In this document: positions 24,258 through 36,026 of the stretch, piece after piece
Numbering within the stretch: the stretch's first letter is position 1
Layout: every line of letters starts with the position of its first letter
Assembly: GCF_016107395.1 (NCBI RefSeq)
Contig: NZ_JAAIKO010000044.1
Coordinates: 1 to 64,000, forward strand
DNA length: 64,000 nt
Source: Streptomyces fildesensis
Lineage (GTDB): Bacteria > Actinomycetota > Actinomycetes > Streptomycetales > Streptomycetaceae
Reading direction: 5' to 3'
The notes under the pieces: generated by a model
Told to the model about the DNA's origin: nothing
Databases searched by the model: none
The model's input: only the letters and a program-made list of their open reading frames with translations
Made by a program: the position numbers and the translations under genes

Positions 24258-24833
24258 TTACGAAACGTTGACCCCGAAGTCTAGGGCGATGCCTCGCAGT
24301 CCTGACGCGTACCCCTGGCCTACTGCACGGAATTTCCACTCGCCGTTGTAGCGGTACAGCTCGCCGAAGATCATTGCGGTCTCGCTGGACGCGTCCTCGG
24401 AGAGGTCGTAGCGGGCCAACTCGGCCTGGTCGAACTGGTTGACGACGCGGATGTAGGCGTTACTGACCTGGCCGAAGGTCTGGCCGCGGCTGTCGGCCTC
24501 GTGGATGGAAACGGGGAAGACGACCTTGTCGACGCGCTCGGGAACCTTGGTGAGGTCGACGAGGATCTCCTCGTCGTCCCCTTCGCCCTCGCCGGTGAGG
24601 TTGTCACCGGTGTGCTCGACGGATCCCTCGGGGCTCTTGAGGTTGTTGTAGAAGACGAAGTGTTCGTCGCTGAGTACCCGGCCGTTGGCGCACAGCAGGG
24701 CGCTGGCGTCGAGGTCGAACGGCGCTCCTGTGGTGGAGCGCGCGTCCCAACCGAGGCCGATCATCACCTGGGTGAGATTCGGTGCGGCCTTGCTGAGGGA
24801 GACATTGCCCCCCTTGGCGAGCGTGACGCCCAT
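24258..24833 (-). CDS. TerD-family calcium-binding stress protein
   Basis: A canonical 191-residue TerD protein: MGVTLAKGGNVSLSKAAPNL at the start, GLGWDARST, FDLDASALL, FVFYNNLKSPEGSVEH (Ca-binding loops) and GELYRYNGEWKFRAVGQGYASGL at the end. Ribosome site GGAGGAAGC precedes ATG 24831-24833. It is closely similar throughout to the next gene upstream, so the two arose by tandem duplication. TerD proteins bind calcium and affect stress tolerance and development in Streptomyces (recalled from the literature on S. coelicolor tdd genes). Confidence 0.92.
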   Translation of the reverse strand: MGVTLAKGGNVSLSKAAPNLTQVMIGLGWDARSTTGAPFDLDASALLCANGRVLSDEHFVFYNNLKSPEGSVEHTGDNLTGEGEGDDEEILVDLTKVPERVDKVVFPVSIHEADSRGQTFGQVSNAYIRVVNQFDQAELARYDLSEDASSETAMIFGELYRYNGEWKFRAVGQGYASGLRGIALDFGVNVS

Positions 24834-24918
24834 GGTTTTCGCTTCCTCCCCGTGCGTGCTGAGGTCGGTACGTGCACGGCGCCGCACGCCCTGCCGGGTG
24901 TGCGGCGCCGCGAGGGGT

Positions 24919-25494
24919 TCAGACGTTGACGCCGAAGTCCTGCGCGATGCCGCGCAGTCCGGAGGCGTAGCCCTGGCCGATGGCGCGGAACTTCCACTCC
25001 GCGCCGTTGCGGTAGAGCTCACCGAAGACCATGGCGGTCTCGGTGGAGGCGTCCTCGGTGAGGTCGTAGCGCGCCAGTTCGTTGTTGTCGGCCTGGTTCA
25101 CGACGCGGATGTACGCGTTGCGGACCTGGCCGAAGCTCTGCTGACGGCTCTCGGCCTCGTAGATCGAGACCGGGAAGACGATCTTGGCGACATCGGCCGG
25201 GACTCCGGCCAGGTTCACCTTGATGACCTCGTCGTCGCCGTCGCCCGAGCCGGTGAGGTTGTCACCGAGGTGCTCGACCGAGCCGTCCGGGCTCTTGAGG
25301 TTGTTGAAGAAGACGAAGTGCGCGTCGGAGATGACCTTGCCCTCGGGGCTGGCCAGCAGTGCGCTGGCGTCCAGGTCGAAATCGGCGCCGGTGGTGGTCC
25401 TGGCGTCCCATCCCAGAGCGACGATGACCGCCGTGAGATTCGGGGCCTCCTTCGTCAGTGAGACGTTGCCACCCTTGCTGAGGCTGACTCCCAC
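24919..25494 (-). CDS. TerD-family calcium-binding stress protein (tandem paralogue)
   Basis: This 191-residue protein has the same length as its neighbour and the same motifs (MGVSLSKGGNVSLTKEAPNL, ALGWDARTT, FVFFNNLKSPDGSVEH, GELYRNGAEWKFRAIGQGY). It matches the chromosomal TerD-domain protein that in S. coelicolor is encoded just before the AhpE-type peroxiredoxin. It lies upstream of the other TerD gene and the TerC-like gene, giving a probable operon order TerD-TerD-TerC-TerA-like. Confidence 0.92.
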   Translation of the reverse strand: MGVSLSKGGNVSLTKEAPNLTAVIVALGWDARTTTGADFDLDASALLASPEGKVISDAHFVFFNNLKSPDGSVEHLGDNLTGSGDGDDEVIKVNLAGVPADVAKIVFPVSIYEAESRQQSFGQVRNAYIRVVNQADNNELARYDLTEDASTETAMVFGELYRNGAEWKFRAIGQGYASGLRGIAQDFGVNV

Positions 25495-25592
25495 GAGTCC
25501 TCCATACGGTCATGGGGTATCAGGCAGTACCCTCGCCCCCGTCGTGCGGTACACAGATCAACGCGTTGAGCTTAGTGAGCGGTTCCCGTCGG

Positions 25593-26051
25593 CTACAGGT
25601 CTTCGAGAGCCTTTGCGTAGTCATTGAGGTCCCGGGCGTCCGGAAGGCCGTTGACGACGGTCCAGCGGACGAGGCCGTCCTTGTCGATGACGAAGGTGCC
25701 GCGGACCGCGCAGCCCTTTTCCTCGTCGAAGACGCCGTAGGCGCGCGAGGCGTCCCCGTGCGGCCAGAAGTCGGAGAGCAGCGGGTATCCCAGGCCCTCC
25801 TGCTCGGCGAAGACGCGCAGCGAGAACGGGGCGTCGCAGGAGACGGCGAGGAGCTGGACGTCGTCGTTCTGGAACGTCGGCAGTTCGTCGCGCAGGGCGC
25901 AGAGCTCACCGGTGCAGACGCCGGTGAAGGCGTACGGGTAGAAGAGCAGCACGACGTTCTTCTCGCCGCGGAAGTCGGAGAGCCGCACGGTCTGGCCGTG
26001 CTGGTTCTTCAGCTCGAAGTCCGGGGCCTTGCTGCCGACCTCGATCGCCAT
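25593..26051 (-). CDS. AhpE-type peroxiredoxin
   Basis: The 152-residue thioredoxin-fold protein begins MAIEVGSKAPDFELKNQHGQ and has the peroxidatic motif YPYAFTGVCTGEL with C46 and a second Cys at 51. It reduces hydroperoxides in the cytoplasm; members of this subgroup act as 1-Cys enzymes reduced by mycothiol or mycoredoxin in actinobacteria. ATG 26049-26051 is clear, whereas the longer open frame upstream is not conserved. It lies next to the TerD genes, in line with a shared oxidative or metal stress role. Confidence 0.9.
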   Translation of the reverse strand: MAIEVGSKAPDFELKNQHGQTVRLSDFRGEKNVVLLFYPYAFTGVCTGELCALRDELPTFQNDDVQLLAVSCDAPFSLRVFAEQEGLGYPLLSDFWPHGDASRAYGVFDEEKGCAVRGTFVIDKDGLVRWTVVNGLPDARDLNDYAKALEDL

Positions 26052-26175
26052 GCGGGCACATCCTCGTCTCGGTACCGGAAAGGTCACGGACAGTCTGTCA
26101 CTGCCGTCCGGAGCCGAACGCACCGCGCCCCCGGCGACCGAGGTCGACGGGGGCGCGGAGCAGGGTCCGGTAGAG

Positions 26176-26616
26176 CTACCGCTTTGCGGCCCGGGCCGTC
26201 TTCGGAGTGACCAGGCGGCTGCCCGACCAGTCCTTGGCGGCGTTGACTGTGCTGGTTTGGGCCAGACCTGCGGTCTGGGCTGCTTCGCCGATCTCGCTTG
26301 GCTCGACGTGGCCCTCACGGCCGGTCTTCGGGGTCATCAGCCAGATCGGGGCGCCGTCGTCGATCGTCGACGTGGCGTCGACCAAGGTGTCGGTGAGGTC
26401 GCCGTCGTCCTCCCTGAACCACAGCAGGACGGCGTCGGGCACGTCGTCGTAGTCCTCATCGGCGAGCTCTTCGCCCGTGAGCTCCTCGATACCTTCTCGG
26501 AGCTCCTGGTCGCAGTCGTCGTCGTACCCGAGTTCCTGGACCACCTGTCCGGGTTCGAATCCAAGCCGGCTAGCCGGGTTGGTCCGGTCCTCCGCGTGGT
26601 CCGCGGTCGCGCTCAC
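26176..26616 (-). CDS. DUF3052 family protein
   Basis: The 146-residue acidic protein contains LGFEPGQVVQELGYDDDCDQELREGIEE and AVLLWFREDDGDLTDTLVDA, hallmarks of DUF3052, a conserved actinobacterial family of unknown function usually found beside aceE. GTG 26614-26616 has AGGAGG upstream. The C-terminus is Thr/Lys/Arg-rich. It is divergent from aceE, with a 381-nt region between the two starts. Confidence 0.82.
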   Translation of the reverse strand: MSATADHAEDRTNPASRLGFEPGQVVQELGYDDDCDQELREGIEELTGEELADEDYDDVPDAVLLWFREDDGDLTDTLVDATSTIDDGAPIWLMTPKTGREGHVEPSEIGEAAQTAGLAQTSTVNAAKDWSGSRLVTPKTARAAKR

Positions 26617-26997
26617 GCTTTGCCTCCTGTCATGGGGGGAAACTCCCCGCGCCTGTGCGGGGTTATTGGCGGTAGTCCACACGGACGCGGCGGATCGCGC
26701 AAGTACCCGGCCGCCGAGACCGCCTAAACGGTGACGTGTCACCGCAACCCGCACGTCCAATCGTGACGCAGATCACGCCGGTTTGCCGGGGTTGTGCACG
26801 AATGAAGCCTGGGGTCGGTCGTACGTCCGAGTGGGCGTAGAGTTCTGATTTGGCCTCTCGTAGGCCTGCTTCGCTGCGCACCTCTCCGTCTCACGGAGTG
26901 GCAGTTACCGCTCAGTAGAGATGACGTTTCTGGCGACGCGGTACACGATGGAGGCGGCGCGACCCAGCAGAGCAAGACCTAGTAGCGAAGGAACAGC
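26617..26997. other. Divergent DUF3052/aceE intergenic region
   Basis: No gene is visible in these 381 nt. It holds a CCCCGC...GCGGGG hairpin in the DUF3052 leader (26645-26662), a 14-bp palindrome with arms GGTGAC and GTCACC (26730-26743), a Crp-like site (26763-26776), and the long aceE leader ending in a GAAGGA ribosome site before GTG 26998. Confidence 0.6.
26763..26776. promoter_or_regulatory. Crp-like site upstream of aceE
   Basis: GTGACGCAGATCAC fits the GTG-N8-CAC half-site pattern of Crp-family regulators, which in Streptomyces is close to the E. coli consensus. It lies about 220 nt before aceE and 150 nt before the divergent DUF3052 start, so either gene could be the target. Confidence 0.45.
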
Positions 26998-29730
<2,733 letters not shown>

Positions 29731-29762
29731 GATAGCCCCGAGGCGGTACGTCTCACGTTTCG

Positions 29763-29805
29763 AACGCCGGGCCCGCACCACTTTCCGTGGTGCGGGCCCG
29801 GCGTT
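29763..29805 (+). terminator. 19-bp terminator hairpin after aceE
   Basis: Arms 29763-29781 and 29787-29805 are perfect complements around TTTCC and are followed by TTCG, giving a short U-run. It also lies before the stop of the convergent DUF4190 gene. Confidence 0.85.
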
Positions 29806-29826
29806 TTCGTTCGGCTTCCGGACCGG

Positions 29827-30084
29827 CTACTGCGCCAGCCAGAGGACGGCGACGACGGTGTCGAAGGCGCCGAGGACGACGGCGACGACCGCGGGGATCG
29901 ACTTCGCGCCACGCCAGCTGCGGCCCATGGCGAGCCAGCCGAAGATGATCGCGAGGGGTCCGAGGACGATCCCCAGGACGAAGAAGCCGACGACGGCGCA
30001 GACGGCGCCGACGACGGCGATCGTTCCGATGTCGGACCGGCTGCGGGAACGCATACGGGTACGGGTGCGGGTTCGGGTGGCCAT
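29827..30084 (-). CDS. DUF4190-like small membrane protein
   Basis: The 85-residue protein has a Thr-Arg repeat N-terminus (TRTRTRTRMRSRSRS) and two hydrophobic helices with GxxxG-type spacing (VGAVCAVVGFFVLGIVLGPLA and the C-terminal AVVAVVLGAFDTVVAVLW). This resembles the DUF4190 two-helix family. ATG 30082-30084 follows a GGAGGG ribosome site. Function is unknown; the basic repeat likely lies on the cytoplasmic side. Confidence 0.65.
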   Translation of the reverse strand: MATRTRTRTRMRSRSRSDIGTIAVVGAVCAVVGFFVLGIVLGPLAIIFGWLAMGRSWRGAKSIPAVVAVVLGAFDTVVAVLWLAQ

Positions 30085-30148
30085 CGTCCCTCCGTAAGGT
30101 TTCGGGGCTCGCCGTTCGTGTTCCCCGCCCCCGGCCGCCCATGCGGTG

Positions 30149-30508
30149 TCAGTTCTCCCAGACCTTGAACGCCCGGACGGTGTAACGGGATTCGGGCACC
30201 CAGGTACCCGTCGGATAGGTGTCGAACTCGGCCTCGGTGGCGCACTCCGCGCTCTGGTAGGTGGTGACCGGCCGGCCGATCCGGTTGACGAAGGAGCGGG
30301 CGGGGGTGCCCGCGGGGAGCGGCACGCAGTTGTCGATGCCGGTGTCGGCGAGTTCATGGGCCTGCCGGGCGCTGCTGTAGCCGGCCTTGCCCCACAGGCA
30401 CAGCTGGCCCGGATCGCAGGCCCCGGAGGACGCGGCGGAGGCCGGGGCGAGGGCGGTGACGGGCAGCAGCGCGGCGGCCAGGGCGGCGGCGGTGAGGATC
30501 GTGTTCAT
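30149..30508 (-). CDS. Secreted peptidase inhibitor family I36 protein
   Basis: The 119-residue precursor has an ASA-type signal peptide (cleavage near residue 26) followed by CDPGQLCLWGKAGYSSAR and a beta/gamma-crystallin-like domain with paired cysteines, the pattern of family I36 (SMPI-type metalloprotease inhibitors). It would act outside the cell. ATG 30506-30508 is chosen because it starts the signal peptide; the frame is open upstream but reads as non-coding. The ribosome site is weak. Confidence 0.75.
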   Translation of the reverse strand: MNTILTAAALAAALLPVTALAPASAASSGACDPGQLCLWGKAGYSSARQAHELADTGIDNCVPLPAGTPARSFVNRIGRPVTTYQSAECATEAEFDTYPTGTWVPESRYTVRAFKVWEN

Positions 30509-30631
30509 GCGGCTCAGGCTGGTGCGGCCGGCGCGGCGCCCACAAGAGCGGCCGGACACGTTCCCCCTGATAGGGGGATTGCGCACGGCCCGCCCCACCG
30601 GTAACGGCCGCCCCAGTCGCTTGGCCCGTAC

Positions 30632-30660
30632 AGTCACTTTCGAAACGTGACTTGAGTCAC
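30632..30660. promoter_or_regulatory. Three half-site palindromic element
   Basis: AGTCAC (30632-30637), GTGACT (30647-30652) and AGTCAC (30655-30660) alternate in orientation. The last two form the perfect palindrome GTGACTTGAGTCAC and the first two form a wider inverted pair around TTTCGAAAC. It lies in the divergent region between the I36 gene and the DUF1023 gene, about 145 nt from each start. Confidence 0.55.
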
Positions 30661-30803
30661 CCTTGGCTCAGGCATGGCCCTGCGTCTTCTACGCTGGCGG
30701 AGATACCGCAAACCTCCGAGGGGCCACCACACCCCCCGCGCACCTTCTGCCGACGGACCGGGCCGGCGTGCGCGTCCGGGACGATTTCGCGAGGCAATAC
30801 TGA

Positions 30804-32009
30804 GTGACCCCATTCGATGAGCGCTTCAATGCAACGTCCATCCGGGCCCTGCTGGCCCTGGCCGTCATCTTCGTCATGCTCGCGACCACCGGCTGGACCG
30901 CCATCCGGCCGCACAAGGGCGCCGAGGATCCGCGGGCGGCGGCACTGGTGTCGTGGCTGCACGGCTCGGTGGCCGGGCACAAGCTGCCCAGCGCCTCGGC
31001 CGGTGCCGACTCGATAGCGCACTTCTTCGCGACGCTGACCGCGGGCCAGACCCGGCAGCTCGCCAACCGCTACCCGCTCGTCGTCGGCAACCTGGACGGC
31101 GCGCCGGTGAGCGTGCGCTATCTCGCCAACCGGGTGGCGCTCGCCCAGACGCGCGTCACGGAGATCGCCCGCTCGCACAGCTCGCTGCTCACACCGGCAG
31201 GCCGCAAGGACGCGGACAAGCGCGCCCACCGCTACGCCTCGCTGCTGAGCGACGGCCGGCAGATCCTCGCCTTCGACCCGACCGGAGCCGGCCGGGCCGC
31301 CGAGGTCTTCGGTGATCTCGGTACCGCCGACCGGGTGGCCGTGGTCGTGCCGGGTGTGGACACCGACATCAGCACGTTCGAACGCACCGCGAAGTCGTAC
31401 GCGGCCCCGGTCGGCATGGCGCGCGCCCTGTACTCGGCCGAACGCGCCCAGGACCCGTCCGCGCACACCGCGGTGATCGCCTGGGCGAACTACACGACGC
31501 CGTCGGGTGTCGGTCTCGACGCCTCCACCGGCGAGCTGGCGGAGAACGGCGCGGTCCGGCTGAACTCGCTGGTCGAGGCGCTGCCGTCCACCGCGCGCAT
31601 CTCGCTGTTCTGCCACTCGTACGGCTCGGTGCTCTGCGGTGTGGCCGCTCCTGGCCTGCCGTCGGAGAAGATCTCCGACATCACCGTCTTCGGCAGCCCC
31701 GGGATGCGGGTGAGCCGCGCCGCGCAGCTGCACACTTCCGCCAATGTGTGGGCCGCCCGCGATCCGAGCGACTGGATCGGCGAGGTGCCGCACCTGGAGA
31801 TCGCCGGCCTCGGGCATGGCGCCGACCCGGTCTCGGCGTCCTTCGGGGCCCGTGTGGTCGGTACCGAGGGCGCACTGGGGCACCCCGGCTACTTCGCTCC
31901 CGACACCGAGAGCCTGGCGAACTTCACCGACATCGCCCTCGGCCAGTACGGCGCGGTGCAGTGTGCGCCGAACCGCGAGGACTGCGCGTCGGGCCTCGGC
32001 CAGGGCTGA
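30804..32009 (+). CDS. DUF1023 alpha/beta-hydrolase, membrane-anchored
   Basis: The 401-residue protein has an N-terminal membrane helix (about 14-36), a helical region and an alpha/beta-hydrolase domain of the DUF1023 group: VAVVVPGVDTDISTFERTA, AVIAWANYTTPSG, and the nucleophile elbow FCHSYGSVLCG (Ser around residue 273). A late GHPGYFAPDTESL carries the likely catalytic His. GTG 30804 is the start. The substrate is not known; relatives are lipase-like or act on cell-wall material. It ends in a strong hairpin. Confidence 0.8.
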   Translation: MTPFDERFNATSIRALLALAVIFVMLATTGWTAIRPHKGAEDPRAAALVSWLHGSVAGHKLPSASAGADSIAHFFATLTAGQTRQLANRYPLVVGNLDGAPVSVRYLANRVALAQTRVTEIARSHSSLLTPAGRKDADKRAHRYASLLSDGRQILAFDPTGAGRAAEVFGDLGTADRVAVVVPGVDTDISTFERTAKSYAAPVGMARALYSAERAQDPSAHTAVIAWANYTTPSGVGLDASTGELAENGAVRLNSLVEALPSTARISLFCHSYGSVLCGVAAPGLPSEKISDITVFGSPGMRVSRAAQLHTSANVWAARDPSDWIGEVPHLEIAGLGHGADPVSASFGARVVGTEGALGHPGYFAPDTESLANFTDIALGQYGAVQCAPNREDCASGLGQG

Positions 32010-32021
32010 GCCGGAGTCGCA

Positions 32022-32056
32022 GGGGTGGTTCCGGGCCTGGCGCCCGGAACCACCCC
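32022..32056 (+). terminator. 15-bp terminator hairpin
   Basis: GGGGTGGTTCCGGGC (32022-32036) and its exact complement (32042-32056) enclose CTGGC, 13 nt after the DUF1023 gene stop. Confidence 0.8.
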
Positions 32057-32107
32057 ACGCGCGTTTTTGCGGCCGGTTCGGCAGTTGATCCCACATTCGG
32101 CCCTACG

Positions 32108-32819
32108 ATGAGCCACATGGGTGACGTTTTGGCCGGATCCAACGCCGTGTGGGAGTTCGACACGGATGCCGTGGTCATCCGGTACGAGCGCGGGGTGCGC
32201 AATTCGAAGCTGCTCCAGACGCTCGGCGAGCGCCGGATCCCGTACGCCGCGCTGACCGGCGTCGAGCTCGTTCCCGGCAAGCGCGGCACGGTCGTGCTGC
32301 GCGCCCTGCCCCGGCCTGGCGCCGATCCCCTGATGGAAGCGGCGGGCGGGCAGCTGAAGGACTCCGCGGACCCCTACCGGCTGGTGCTGCCGGCCGACCG
32401 CGAGACCCTCGCCGAGTACTACACGGACGAGCTACGGGTCGCGGTCTCCGACAACGACACCGGCGAACCGGCCGACCGCTTCCTGGTCGCCGCGCCCACC
32501 GGGCCGCAGTCGTTCAAGGCGTACGACGCCAGGGCCGCCTTCGACGGCCGCACGGTGTCCTTCCGCTGGTTCTGGACGGGCGCCTCGACCGCCAAGTGGA
32601 AGGCCGGCGACCAGCACTTCCCGGTCGCCGGCCTGAGCGGGGTCGACTGGCGCTCCCCCGAGCTGCTGCACGGCTATCTGCGGCTGCGGCCGAACGACGA
32701 CACCGAACACCCCGGCGACCCCGACCAGAACCCGGCCGCGGTGGTCTTCGGGCTCGGCTACGGGCAGGTCCATGAATCGCTGCCGTTCGCCGCGTCCGTG
32801 CTGGCCGCCGTGCAGACGG

Positions 32820-32842
<23 letters not shown>
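32108..32842 (+). CDS. DUF4429 family protein
   Basis: The 244-residue protein contains two related beta-rich halves (residues about 8-100: GSNAVWEFDTDAVVIRYERG...; about 135-235: FDGRTVSFRWFWTGASTAKWKAGDQHFPV), the arrangement of DUF4429, a Streptomyces-rich family resembling short PH-like domains. Function is unknown. ATG 32108 or ATG 32117 may start translation; neither has a clear ribosome site. The 3-prime end overlaps the convergent aldo/keto reductase gene by 23 nt. Confidence 0.72.
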
Positions 32843-33872
<1,030 letters not shown>

Positions 33873-33877
33873 CAGGG

Positions 33878-34354
33878 TCAGACCCTCTCCGGCGCCCGCT
33901 GGGCGCCCCCATACATGTCGATCTTGTAGTCCAGTACCGCGAGGGTGTCCTGCAGCTCGGCGATCCGCCGGTGCACGTCCTCACGGTGCGCCACGAGCAG
34001 CTCCTGCCGCGCGGCGAAGGTCTGCTCGCCCTCGCGCACCATCTCCGCGTACCTGACCATGTCCGCGACCGGCATCCCGGTCAGCCGGAGCTTGCCGACG
34101 AAGGCCAGCCAATGCAGATCGCGGTTGGTGTAGCGGCGCTGCCCGGTGTGGGAGCGGTCGACGTGCGGCATCAGTCCGATCCGCTCGTACCAGCGCAGGG
34201 TGTGCGCGCTCAGCCCGGTCACCGTGACCACTTCGCTGATCGTGTACTGGTCCTGCCCGTCGGGCCGCAGAATCGAGGCCTGGTCGTCACAGCTGGCGAT
34301 CCGGCCGGCCCTGGTCCTCGCCACCTTCGTCACAGCCACCTGCGTTACGGTCAT
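33878..34354 (-). CDS. MerR-family transcriptional regulator
   Basis: The 158-residue protein has the MerR winged helix-turn-helix (YTISEVVTVTGLSAHTLRWYERIGLM, about 37-62; HTGQRRYTNRDLHWLAFV) and a dimerising C-terminal helix (EMVREGEQTFAARQELLVAHREDV...). It resembles the AdhR-type branch responding to reactive carbonyls. A 35-residue N-terminal extension containing one Cys precedes the domain, which is unusual and could reflect a later true start, although no better start codon is visible. It is co-transcribed with the aldo/keto reductase. Confidence 0.88.
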   Translation of the reverse strand: MTVTQVAVTKVARTRAGRIASCDDQASILRPDGQDQYTISEVVTVTGLSAHTLRWYERIGLMPHVDRSHTGQRRYTNRDLHWLAFVGKLRLTGMPVADMVRYAEMVREGEQTFAARQELLVAHREDVHRRIAELQDTLAVLDYKIDMYGGAQRAPERV

Positions 34355-34370
34355 GCCCCTACGCTACGGA

Positions 34371-34388
34371 CTTGGAGTGCACTCGAAG
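34371..34388. promoter_or_regulatory. MerR-type operator
   Basis: CTTGGAGTGCACTCGAAG is an 18-bp near-perfect dyad (one mismatched pair), of the CTTGGAGT-N-ACTCCAAG class bound by MerR-family regulators within long promoter spacers. It lies 16 nt upstream of the MerR start, so autoregulation of the MerR-reductase operon is expected. Confidence 0.75.
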
Positions 34389-34432
34389 CAAGCGCCTCAG
34401 GAGATCTTTTCCGGCCGCGTTACGCTCGCCCC

Positions 34433-35248
34433 ATGGAGAGCTTGCGTGAGATCCGGAACTGGCCCGTCCCCACGGCGGCCGCGGCCGTCGTCCGCCGGGA
34501 CGGCACGGTGGCCGGGACCCACGGCCCGGTCGGTGAGCCGTTCCGGCTCGCGTCCGTCACCAAGCCGCTGACGGCCTACGCGGCGCTGGTCGCCTGCGAG
34601 GAGGGTGTCTTCGAGCTCGACGACCCGGCGGGCCCCGAGGGCTCGACGGTGCGCCATCTGCTCTCCCACACCTCGGGGCTGGCCTTCGACCAGCACCGCG
34701 TCATGGCGCCGCCCGGTGACCGCCGGCTCTACTCCAACGCCGGGTTCGAGGTGCTCGCCGACCACATCGCCAAGGCCACCGGCATCCCGTTCCCCGAGTA
34801 CCTGCGCCAAGCCGTCCTGGAGCCGCTGGGGATGACCGCCACCACGCTGCCCGGCTCGGCCGCCGCCGACGGTGTCTCCACCGTCGAGGACCTCGTCCGC
34901 TTCGCCGCCGAACTGCAGGCGCCGCGCATCCTGCACCCGTCGACCCTCGACGAGGCGACGTCCGTCGTCTTCCCCGGCCTCAAGGGCGTGCTGCCCGGCT
35001 ACGGCCACCAGAACCCCAACGACTGGGGGCTCGGCTTCGAGATCCGGGACTCCAAGACCCCGCACTGGACCGGCTCCGCCTCCAGCCCGCGCACCTTCGG
35101 GCACTTCGGCCAGACCGGGACCTTCCTGTGGGTCGACCCGGACGCGGGCGCCGCGTGCGTCTGCCTCACCGACCGCGCCTGGGGCGAATGGGCGGTCCCG
35201 CTGTGGCCGGCGCTGACGGACGCGGTCCTCGCGGAGCTGCGGGCCTAG
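34433..35248 (+). CDS. Serine hydrolase, class C beta-lactamase family
   Basis: The 271-residue protein contains the penicillin-binding fold motifs SVTK (S41-K44), YSN (100-102) and HFGQTG (KTG-box equivalent, near residue 224). The short length and lack of signal peptide suggest a cytoplasmic esterase or D-amino peptidase of the EstB type rather than a secreted beta-lactamase. ATG 34433 is the first plausible start. It is divergent from the MerR operon and converges on the pirin gene through a palindromic element. Confidence 0.85.
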   Translation: MESLREIRNWPVPTAAAAVVRRDGTVAGTHGPVGEPFRLASVTKPLTAYAALVACEEGVFELDDPAGPEGSTVRHLLSHTSGLAFDQHRVMAPPGDRRLYSNAGFEVLADHIAKATGIPFPEYLRQAVLEPLGMTATTLPGSAAADGVSTVEDLVRFAAELQAPRILHPSTLDEATSVVFPGLKGVLPGYGHQNPNDWGLGFEIRDSKTPHWTGSASSPRTFGHFGQTGTFLWVDPDAGAACVCLTDRAWGEWAVPLWPALTDAVLAELRA

Positions 35249-35298
35249 GGCGTGTCGCGAAAGTCCCGCCTGGCCCACGACGCCTGGCACGCGCCCTA
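35246..35298. repeat. 53-bp palindromic-ended intergenic element
   Basis: The element runs from TAGGGCGTGTCGCG to GGCACGCGCCCTA, whose ends are inverted copies with few mismatches. It supplies the TAG stop of the serine hydrolase (35246-35248) and, on the other strand, the TAG stop of pirin (35296-35298). It probably acts as a bidirectional terminator and looks like one of the small repeated palindromes scattered in Streptomyces genomes (from memory). Confidence 0.6.
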
Positions 35299-35955
35299 GT
35301 CCGCCGGGTCGCGCGGCACCGGACGCATCTCCCAGACGAGGTACTCCACCGGGCCCGCCGCCGCCTGCACCAGAAGCCCCTCCTCATCGGTGATGCGCGC
35401 CGCGTCGCCCGCTTCGAGGGTCTCGTCGGCCAGCCGGACGCTGCCGCGCACCACGTGCACGTAGACGAAGGGCGCGGCCGGCAGTTCGCCCGGGCCGCGG
35501 CCGACGGACAGTGCCGCGTGCGGCTGCCGGAGCGGGACGAAGGGCGTGCCGTGTTCGACGCCGTAGCGCGGGCCGCCGCCGAACACCGCGGGCTCCAGCC
35601 ACATCTGAAGGAACCTCAGCGGGCTCTCCCCGGCGTTGCGTTCGACGTGGCGGACGCCGTCGCCGGCGCTGAGCAGCTGTGCCTCGCCGGCCCGCACCAC
35701 GGTCTCGTGGCCCGCGGAGTCCCGGTGCCCCAGCTCGCCCTCGATCACCCACGTCACGATCTCGACTCCCCCGTGCGGGTGCTCCGCGAAGCCGGCGCCG
35801 GGCGCCAGCCGCTCCTCGTTGCACGCCATCAGCGGCCCGAAGCGCAGGTTGCCGGGGTCGTAGTGGGAGCCGAACGAGAACGCGTGGAGGGTCTCGATCC
35901 CCGCGGCGGGATCACCCCCGGCGTACCGCTGCGCACCGCGCCGAACGTCGATCAT
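35296..35955 (-). CDS. Pirin family bicupin protein
   Basis: The 219-residue protein has the pirin N-terminal cupin with metal ligands in FAEHPHGGVEIVTWVIEGEL (His-x-His and Glu) and H near RHVERNAGE, and a C-terminal cupin that ends VEYLVWEMRPV. Some pirins are quercetin dioxygenases and others bind the pyruvate dehydrogenase E1 subunit; the presence of aceE in this window is suggestive but not evidence. ATG 35953-35955 is the start. Confidence 0.88.
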   Translation of the reverse strand: MIDVRRGAQRYAGGDPAAGIETLHAFSFGSHYDPGNLRFGPLMACNEERLAPGAGFAEHPHGGVEIVTWVIEGELGHRDSAGHETVVRAGEAQLLSAGDGVRHVERNAGESPLRFLQMWLEPAVFGGGPRYGVEHGTPFVPLRQPHAALSVGRGPGELPAAPFVYVHVVRGSVRLADETLEAGDAARITDEEGLLVQAAAGPVEYLVWEMRPVPRDPAD

Positions 35956-36026
35956 TCCGCCACCGTACAAGCGACCGGCGCGCACCCCGGCGCCGTGCGC
36001 CCCCGGGGATAAGGCAGTCTTGTCCC

